A stretch of DNA of 64,000 nt from assembly GCA_037892935.1 (NCBI GenBank), contig JAYXKI010000004.1, positions 2,170,001 to 2,234,000 of the forward strand, in the 5' to 3' direction. A program made the translations under genes and the position numbers. Position 1 is the stretch's first letter; each line of letters starts with the position of its first letter. This DNA comes from Phlebopus portentosus (lineage: Eukaryota; Basidiomycota; Agaricomycetes; Boletales; Boletinellaceae). Under the pieces are notes generated by a model that had not been told where the DNA came from, searched no databases, and saw only the letters and a list, made by a program, of their open reading frames with translations. This document shows, one piece after another, positions 57,075-64,000 of this stretch.

Positions 57075-58411
57075 ATGGACACTAGTCTGGAGACGACGAT
57101 TATTCAAAGTGAGGCTTTCAACCATGTAAAGTTTGTTTCTTTTTGACTTGTAAGATGCAGATTTGAGATGCAGAGACATACCCGAGCTCAACTACTCATA
57201 CTTTGTGCAAGATAACACAATGTTCTCCAATGGTGTGCGAGCGATTCTTTCCAAAGGCAGTATGCTGGTGGACAGTCCTGGGTTACAGCAAGGAAAAGTG
57301 ATTGCTAGTCTACCTTTCCTGAGGACGTCGTGCTAAGACTATCATATGCAGTCTATCGTACTGAAAACGATCAATGCGAGTTTTGCGAGGAAACTTAACG
57401 AAGAGCGTCGAGAAAGACTCATTCAGGTAAGGATGCCCTGTACTCTCTGGTTCGTCAAATGAATCGTCCACTATCACAGTACTTTGAACGCGAGGCCGGG
57501 ATTTGGAGGTTAACGAGTGGACATTCAAATATTCTCGAACTTTACGGATTCATGAGGGTTCCCAGGCAGGCATTCCCATCCCTTGTCAGTCCGTACTACG
57601 GAGATGGAGATCTTAGAGCATTTGTGGAAGAACAGGAAAAGGGCAAACTGCCAGCGAAGCAGTGCATTCAGTTTGTAAGTAGCGATCTTGTTTCATTCTT
57701 CAAAAGTAGCAGCTCAATTCTTCCAATTTATCGAGATACTCGACATTGCACACGGTCTCGAGTTTCGTACGTGAGACACTTATAATAATGTCCAGTCTTT
57801 CACTCGACGGATCGTTGCGCTGTTAGTACATAGCTTGACTCCAGCAGTCATTCATAGGGACCTCAAAGCAGTAAGCGAAGCTTGATACCTTCAACGTTCA
57901 TAAACTTAAGCGTGCGTGGAAGAGCAACGTTTTAGTTCGACGTGATGGGGAAATCCTCTCGGCGGTACTTATTGATTTCGGATCTGCGAAAATATCAGAC
58001 CCCTCATTATTCAGGATTCTGAAAACGACTTGTTCGAGCTCGATGGCCTGGTCTCCGCCAGAGTACATTTTCTTTCCTGAAACATACACGAACCCGACAG
58101 CGCAGGGTGATATCTGGTCGCTTGCCTGCACTTCCATTGAAGTGAGTATTTAGACTTTCAATTTTTGGTCTTCTATCCTCGTACCAATTAGTATGTGCTA
58201 GACATTTACGGGAAGAGATCCTTACAAAGGATATGATGTCAAAGAGGCGCTTGCAAATGGGGAAATCCCGGAGAGGCCCAATAACAGCAAGGTGTCTATC
58301 AACGATGCGGTCTGGTGTTTCATGAAGAAGTGTTGGAATATGTCATCTGACAAAAGACCATCTGCAAAGCAAGCGGTTTCCGATCTAGAGGAGATCTTAA
58401 TGGTCACCTAA
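57075..58411 (+). CDS. C-family protein kinase, copy C4 (8 exons, 314 aa)
   Basis: Intact paralogue of C3. Exons: 57075-57108, 57161-57297, 57352-57426, 57480-57674, 57736-57766, 57827-57870, 57923-58141 and 58202-58411. All lengths equal those of C3. Exons 1-6 are nearly identical to C3, while exon 7 onward is more diverged (PPEYIFFPETYTNPT against PPEHVLYPEKYTNPT). VLKTI, HRDLKASNVLV, LIDFGSAK and GDIWSLAC are kept. The first intron lost the upstream TAG present in C3 while keeping GATGCAG, which supports the acceptor at 57160. It is convergent with D2. Confidence 0.88.
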
Positions 58412-58756
58412 GTCGCCGTTCCTGCGACTTTAGCTTCGCATTGTAACATAACAGATAAAATTGAACAGAGTTCAGGTTCCAACTCCCCGGTACGATCGTT
58501 ATTGACGCAGGTCGCGGTTGATGACATGGAAGAGTGCTTAAAGCCCGTGTCCAAACACCGATCCCGTCTTCATTGATGCATTTCGATGTATGGGAGACAT
58601 GACATGTACGTTGAAGTGAGAGATCGCATGATAGAAATGCCTCAGATCATCGCTATCCACCTGAATGATTACAAGAATACACGAGATTGTAATGCTCAAG
58701 TGGTAAAGCGACGTAAACATTAGATTTAGTAGCAATCGTAGTATAATGTGTTTGGT

Positions 58757-61600
58757 CTATGCCATGAATCTACGCATGCATTCAAGTACTTCTTTTGCGG
58801 ACGGTCGTTTCTCTGGTCTTTTGTCCCAAACCCGCTCTAAAAATTGCCAGTGTTCAAGCTGGATGTCTATCTTCTCCTCCAGAATTACGGGCCGCTTCTC
58901 AGGGCTACTGGCTGCCTTCTTGAGCCTAGTAATCGTGTCTTCTTGCATCTCAATATCACAATAAACCTGCAGAAACCGCACGTTAGCGCAAAAAAGCAAA
59001 TAGTATTTACTAGGAACACACTTCTAGGAAACAACATCCAAACGCATATATGTCGCCTTTCTGAGACACCTGCCGAAGACCTCCCTTGTTTTTTGACACA
59101 TTGAGCTCCGGTGCAAGGTAATACTTGTGAGTGTGCTGGTTGGTCGTCGTTTTCTCGTTCGAGTCCTCATAGTACGAAACGCCGAAGTCGGAGATTTTAG
59201 CTGTCAAGTCCGAGTCAAGAAGAACATTCGCCTGTAAGGTATCGTACGTTAAGCAAAGCTTTCGGATGGACACATTGAAGGACCTACAGGCCGAACATCT
59301 CCGTGAGCTAATCCTTTTTCTTCGTGCACTAGAAATAAGATCATAATGACACATTTTGTTTCTGTCTTTGATTGACTTTTCTTACAGTATCGAAGAGCTT
59401 CCGCAATCTCCGCTAACTAAAATCAGATCAGAAGGCAAGACCGTGACAGCTAAGATACTACTCACGAAAGCCAGTCTGTCCAATTCTTTTACGTCGTTAT
59501 CATCTAAATAGGCCTTCAAATCGGATCTGAGGACATTTGAAACGAGGCCCGGGAAGTTTCGTTGCGGATGAGCGCAAAAGCCAACCAGAGGATTGACATT
59601 CGCGTGAGATAGGCCGCGCCACCTGTCTGCTTCACGAAGTATTCGCTATGCGGAGTATCAGCTCTACTTGACACCGAGAAATTCTTATAATATAGTGACT
59701 TACGTCTTTTGTTCTCTCAGTGCTTGCTTTTTTCTTGAAGAACTTGACTGCAAACTTCAAGATATTTCAGCCAGAGATAGAAACAGAGGATCGTCAGTCT
59801 TACGACAGAGCCGTCTTGTGCGAACATCTTCCGAACATCCGCAAAAGAGCCATTTCCCAATCTCTCGCCGACCTGGGAAGGGTCAAATGATATCTCAGGT
59901 ATTCCCATCGCATTAAGCTCTAGGAAGAAGCTGTGACGAAACTATTGGTGATGACCAAGGCGACTGACTCACTGGAGGTCAACGAATCCCGAACGCATAG
60001 AGACACGTCAAGTGGATCAGCCTCCTTGTTAATGGAAGAATTTGACTTGTCCCATGACTTTTCGTCTCTCTCTACGTATTCTTCCATCTCGTCTTCTGCA
60101 TTCAGTTGCGCAAGTATATTCTATCAGATAAAGTAAGTCACGACTCAAGCTAGTCACGTAGCACCCACATTAAAGAGAGACTCCATAACAGAAAGGTATG
60201 ATTCTAGGAACTTAATTGCTGCATCCTGAGAATCGATCCATCTGTCGGTGCACACGAGAATCGAAAACCAAAATGTGACACTTCAGATAGAAAATCGTCA
60301 GTGAGCCTCGAGGATAGGCAGACAAAATACGGACGGAACCAGCAGATCGAATAACGGACGGATGACATCGACGGACTCGAGTCGAATATAAACTAGTCTT
60401 GCGAGCCAAATTCCGAGTCTTTTGAATCGCGCCCGGAGAGGTTTCAGCTTCGTCTGCAAGGATCTGCTCCATCAGTTGATCGTCGCTAGCATGCACACGT
60501 GTTTTTGCACTCACGGGGAAGCGTGGACAGTAACGACCCTTGAAGGTTTCGTCGAAAACGCACACGAGTCTCAACGAAAGACTCTTAATATCATCCCATA
60601 TGTTAGACTCTGGCGGTTTGTTTTACAGTGTGTACTTGCGCCTATAAAATAAGGAGACATAACACACCTTGTCCGCTGTGACCACTATTGTCTTCATACC
60701 ACCATTGTTCTAATGACTCTTCGGTGATTCCAGCTACATCCAAGAGCCCGACATCTATTTCCTCTACAGAAAGTTCTGTAAACAATGTCTTCCATCAGTC
60801 CCGACTGCAGAAGGAAAGAGACAAATGAAAAGGGAGATTTCATACGCTGGAAGTGCGGAGTCCATGTCATTAATAAGACATCTCCTGAGCACTTATCGCC
60901 CATGACTTTTGAGAGGTTTCCCTTGGAGCAGAATGACAACGGGGCTAGTATTCCGTACAAAGACCTGCTCATGGTTCTTTTCTATCATATGTTCAGCGAG
61001 AATGAGCGCTTATGAAGAAAAGACAGCCGCGCACCTCGTACTCCTGCTTTGCTTGGTGAAAATCGCGTAGCAATTCTCGAACAACTTCATCTTCGTTTCT
61101 TCCAAAGATCCCGGAAAGTCGTTTTCGAAATCCCTTCTTCCCGATAGTGGACCTTTCCAGTGCTTGGAGTCTAGATTGAAGGCTTGACGGAAGCTGTTAG
61201 CATACACGATCAATCTGTCCGCAGTATCTTACTTGTGCATATCGGTCAAGGACTCTACAGCGTTCCTATTTGTAGTAGGGTCTTCGACAACATAGCCTAT
61301 TTTTTCCTCGCGGACTTTCAGGAGGTTCATATAATCATTCATAAGACGTTCGCGCTGTGCCTCGCTATTAGATGTTTGTATAAGACTGATATCATTAAAC
61401 GTACTTTTTTCTCCGAGGGGAAAAGTAGCGGCATGATCGGTGTACGACTAGTACTTGGCAAGAAACTGAATGTATGGACTGTGGACGCTTTGCGAGTCAG
61501 AATTTTATCCACGGAAATCAAGAGATGGCTGAGGCTTTATAACTTTGCAGAATCCAGCAGTCCATTTGGAGTCCAATGACATTGGACTGCATTCCCATTG
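58757..61600 (-). CDS. D-family helical-domain protein kinase, copy D2
   Basis: Multi-exon gene from about 61600 to a stop at 58757. N-terminal exons include SVDKILTRKASTVHTF, EKIGYVVEDPTTNRNAVESL, LQALERSTIGKKGFRKRLSGI, SLYGILAPLSFCS, EQWWYEDNSGHSG and LARLVYIRLESVDVIRPLFD, followed by an acidic linker. The kinase domain has GERLGNGSFADV (glycine loop), FAVKFFKKKA (ATP lysine), GLAHGDVRP then ANVLLDSD (HGD catalytic loop and Asn), ISDFGVSYYED, YYLAPELNV (APE), GDIYAFGCCFLE and EKRPSAKEV. The extreme 5' end is uncertain: the ATG matching that of D1 runs into a stop, so translation may begin elsewhere or a small indel may exist. It is divergent from A5. Confidence 0.77.
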
Positions 61601-61716
61601 ATCCTTCTGCAGCGTTGGCAAGGCGAGACACACGGAAATACAAAGAGATTAGAGAACAATACGTGGTGGACGCCGATCAAAGATCCTCATCCTCACGACG
61701 CGTCGCATAAGGCGAA

Positions 61717-61727
61717 GACCCCGTAAC
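61717..61727 (+). promoter_or_regulatory. Shared motif in the D2/A5 divergent promoter
   Basis: GACCCCGTAAC, identical to the site before A2, 119 bp upstream of the A5 ATG. Confidence 0.4.
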
Positions 61728-61835
61728 CGCCAATTGTGCATGAAATTATGTTATGTCACACACACATAACAATTCTCGTGCGTTAAACGCGCGCTTGTGT
61801 TGTTCTTCGTCCACTACTATCTCCCACTCGCTGCG

Positions 61836-63127
61836 ATGCCTTCATCCTCCTCAGAAACCCGTCTAGATAATGCCAGTCCGCTGTCGGAACGAGAAATTCT
61901 TTGGAGGGACAGATATAACATGCTAGAATCCCATGGCTATCGTTTACGACAGCGGTACAAACCTGACTGGAAACCGTCCTGGCTCACGACGAAGCGCTCC
62001 CTTGTCTTTCATGATGACTTCAAGCCTCACAGAGTATTTACCAGACTTGTATCCAAACGCTTCAAATAACTCTTTGCTTTGTCCACAGAGTCCCGTTTCT
62101 ATTGACGCAATTCGCATCTCTGACGGGCGAAGAGTTTTCCTCAAGCAGATTCTGAAGCCAAGCTCAGAACTCGACATACACAGCTTTCTTTCGGACGATA
62201 ACAAGCTTAAAGATCCACGTAATCACACTGTACCACTTCTCGACGTATTTCCTGATGACAGTGAACCATCCTATGTCTATATCGTCATGCCTCTTCTTCG
62301 CCCGTTTGATTTGCCTCTTTTCTTCTCTGTCGATGAAGTTGTCGAATTCGTCAGGCAACTTCTTGAGGTATGGCTTAGAACTGGCTGCAACCCGTCCTAA
62401 AGTGATGATTTCTCAAAAATAGGGATTAGTGTTCATGCATAAGCTAGATGTGGCACACAGGCGAGTACCAACTTCCTATTGCCCAACTTCATTCTTAAGC
62501 TCAATGTTAGGGATTGCTCGGATCTGAATATTATGATGGATGCCGAACCGATGTATCCTAAAGGATTCCACCCTAAGAACACTACGACGGATACCACTGG
62601 CTACAGAAAAGCACATCCGAAACGCCGTCGTGATGTGCTCTCTTCTGTCCGGTACTACTTCATTGACTTCGGCATATCTACCATGTTTGGTCCAGATGAG
62701 ACAGATAAGACAGTGCTTGGGCTGGAAGGACAGGATAATACAGTTCCAGAACTGTCGGAGAGATATCCTTATGACCCGTTCCTCGTCGACATCTTCATCG
62801 TTGGGAATCTTTTTGATAGTGCCTTATTTAAGGTGAGTGCCTTGATATATGTCGATCGTTCATGGTCTAAGTACTTCTCAGAAATACGATAATCTAGCTT
62901 TTTTATATCCTCTTATCGAGGAGATGACACAGCCAGACCCTCCCCACCGTTGTGACGCCGCAGGAGCATTGAACCTTTTCAACGAGATAATATCCCAAGA
63001 ATCTCCTCGTAGACTGAGGTGGAGACTTAAAGCGAAGAGTTCCGGAAAGCTCGAGCGCTTTTTGATTGACGTTGATTCTCTTTCCCATGAAGGCGTGTAT
63101 CTTGCAAAGTATGCCTTCAGTGCGTAA
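61836..63127 (+). CDS. A-family kinase-like protein, copy A5 (5 exons, 360 aa)
   Basis: Intact. Exons: 61836-62033, 62089-62367, 62423-62460, 62511-62832 and 62882-63127. The start MPSSSSETRLDNASPLSERE aligns with A4. Motifs: GYRLRQRYKPDWKPSWL, VFLKQI (Lys 85), VYIVMPLLRPFDLPLFF, HRD at 171-173 split by an intron, DLNIMMD, FIDFGISTMF (Asp 224) and VPELSERYPYDPF. The intron inside HRD begins with GC (62461), a GC-AG intron, whereas A2, A3 and A4 have GT there. It probably encodes an active soluble kinase. A B gene would be expected beyond the window end. Confidence 0.87.
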
Positions 63128-64000
63128 TTTCTATCCATTTAGCAATATATTCAAGATCTCTGATGGCATTTCCCTCAGCGTCGACTACAAAGGGTATTCT
63201 GCGGCTTTTGCGACTGCGCTGACGGTGTATCGGAGAAGCTGGCATTATCATTCGGTATTCGGAGTTTTGGATGGACGGATAACCTTGCGGCTCTCGTATT
63301 GCTGTCGTTTACCATGGATAGAACTGAATGCTCACGACGTTGATTATACATGACTGAGGCTGGCAAGACTTAATGTTTCCAAATAAAAAGTATATCTTCG
63401 ATCTCAAAGACTAATTTGTCTACTCTTCGACAAGGAATATCAGACCTACAGATCGCTTTTGAAGCTCGCTGTCGAGCGTAGCTCAGGTTCTGATAACTTC
63501 TCTTACTCCTCTTGTTCCGAAGAGATGAAACATCGATGGAGGAGGTAGAAGATTAGCCTAGGATGGATAGGCAAGATTGCAACGACGGCCATACTTCGCT
63601 ATTCCTCGTTACCGTAATGAGTCTATGCGCCGAGCCTACTGCATCATGGAACTATTGTTCAAAGAGAGGTAATTTCTATCAATGTGAAGTAACACCGCAC
63701 GCAATATCGAAGCTTGTTGTACGTACAGGGGAACAAAGGAACCTACCATCTATAAGTCGTTTCTTTGGTTACTTTCTGTTCGATATTGAACCGATGGCAT
63801 TCGCGTTCACACCCCTTGTCGGAAGCCTCCGTGTTGGTTGGTCCCGAGAAGTCCGAGTCTCCGAGCTGAAGACGGAATTCTTCAATTTCATCTTATTATG
63901 TTGAGGCATGATCTCAGAACGTGCACTGCGCTACCATGTTCATCTTTAGATTCCATGGATGACATTCGTCATTGTATTTATGTGACCAAAGGTTAAGACT
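63128..64000. repeat. Near-identical block after A5 (copy of 52200-53072)
   Basis: Continues to the window edge with about 98 percent identity by eye to the sequence after A4. No gene is supported; the 113-codon frame at 63563-63904 is not conserved in the other copy. Confidence 0.85.

Larger units (their letters stand above)
54910..57880. repeat. Segmental duplication, derived copy inserted in B3
   Basis: Copy of 44181-47020. It starts abruptly inside B3 and carries only half of the D-like gene, so it is the derived copy. Differences include loss of 7 bp at 55440, small indels near 55620-55680, and about 147 bp (56245-56393) absent from the source copy and bounded by CGGTAC repeats. Confidence 0.85.

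Noticed and set aside
63563..63904. 113-codon plus-strand open frame after A5
   Set aside because: The near-identical block after A4 has a TGA where this frame has TGG, and there is no motif; non-coding is more likely.
1..64000. CRISPR arrays, bacterial operons, tRNA or rRNA genes
   Set aside because: No regularly spaced repeats, no ribosomal sequence and no cloverleaf-like gene was recognised; the copia primer site is only an 11-nt complement to a tRNA.

Overview
The window looks like a repeat-rich, subtelomere-like stretch of a basidiomycete (Agaricomycetes-type) genome. The reasons are genes cut by many short introns of about 50-70 bp with GT...AG ends, protein-kinase-like families of the kind expanded in mushrooms, a chromodomain Ty3 element, and moderate GC content. 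No bacterial-type features were seen.

The host genes fall into four kinase-related families, here called A, B, C and D. They recur in a fixed order and orientation: C (+), D (-, convergent with C), A (+, divergent from D), B (+), then the next C. A genes are five-exon kinases of about 360 residues. B genes are single-exon proteins of about 600 residues with a helical N-terminus and a degraded kinase domain. C genes are eight-exon kinases of about 310 residues. D genes have a helical N-terminal region followed by a kinase domain. Copies: A at about 379-6460 (relic), 19685-20968, 41115-42630 (pseudogene), 50911-52199 and 61836-63127. B at 6813-8630, 21240-23027 and 53966-55033 (truncated). C at 12111-13439, 15212-16522 (one nonsense codon), 46215-47556 and 57075-58411. 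D at 16655-19392, 43778-44900 (remnant), 54913-55600 (half copy), 47894-50748 and 58757-61600.

Mobile elements interrupt the array. A complete hAT element (1588-6029, 8-bp target duplication) and a foldback element (508-1577) lie inside the first A relic. A 627-bp hAT-type non-autonomous element lies at 24334-24960. A 14.3-kb composite at 26255-40554 is a decayed minus-strand Ty1/copia element (167-bp LTRs, 5-bp target duplication). It is itself split by an intact plus-strand Ty3/gypsy chromovirus (33040-39692, 458-bp LTRs, 5-bp target duplication) and by a 1.6-kb non-coding insert of unknown type (30650-32280).

The right third carries a segmental duplication (about 44181-47020 copied to 54910-57880) that truncated one B gene. 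A second near-identical block follows two A genes (52159-53072 and 63087-64000). Sequence between these blocks is clearly more diverged, which suggests array turnover by unequal exchange or gene conversion.

The most interesting hypothesis is that the repeated C-D-A-B unit is a co-inherited signalling or recognition module: three apparently catalytic kinase families plus a helical-domain pseudokinase of MLKL-like layout. That role is inference. The repetition, orientation and domain motifs are read directly from the sequence.
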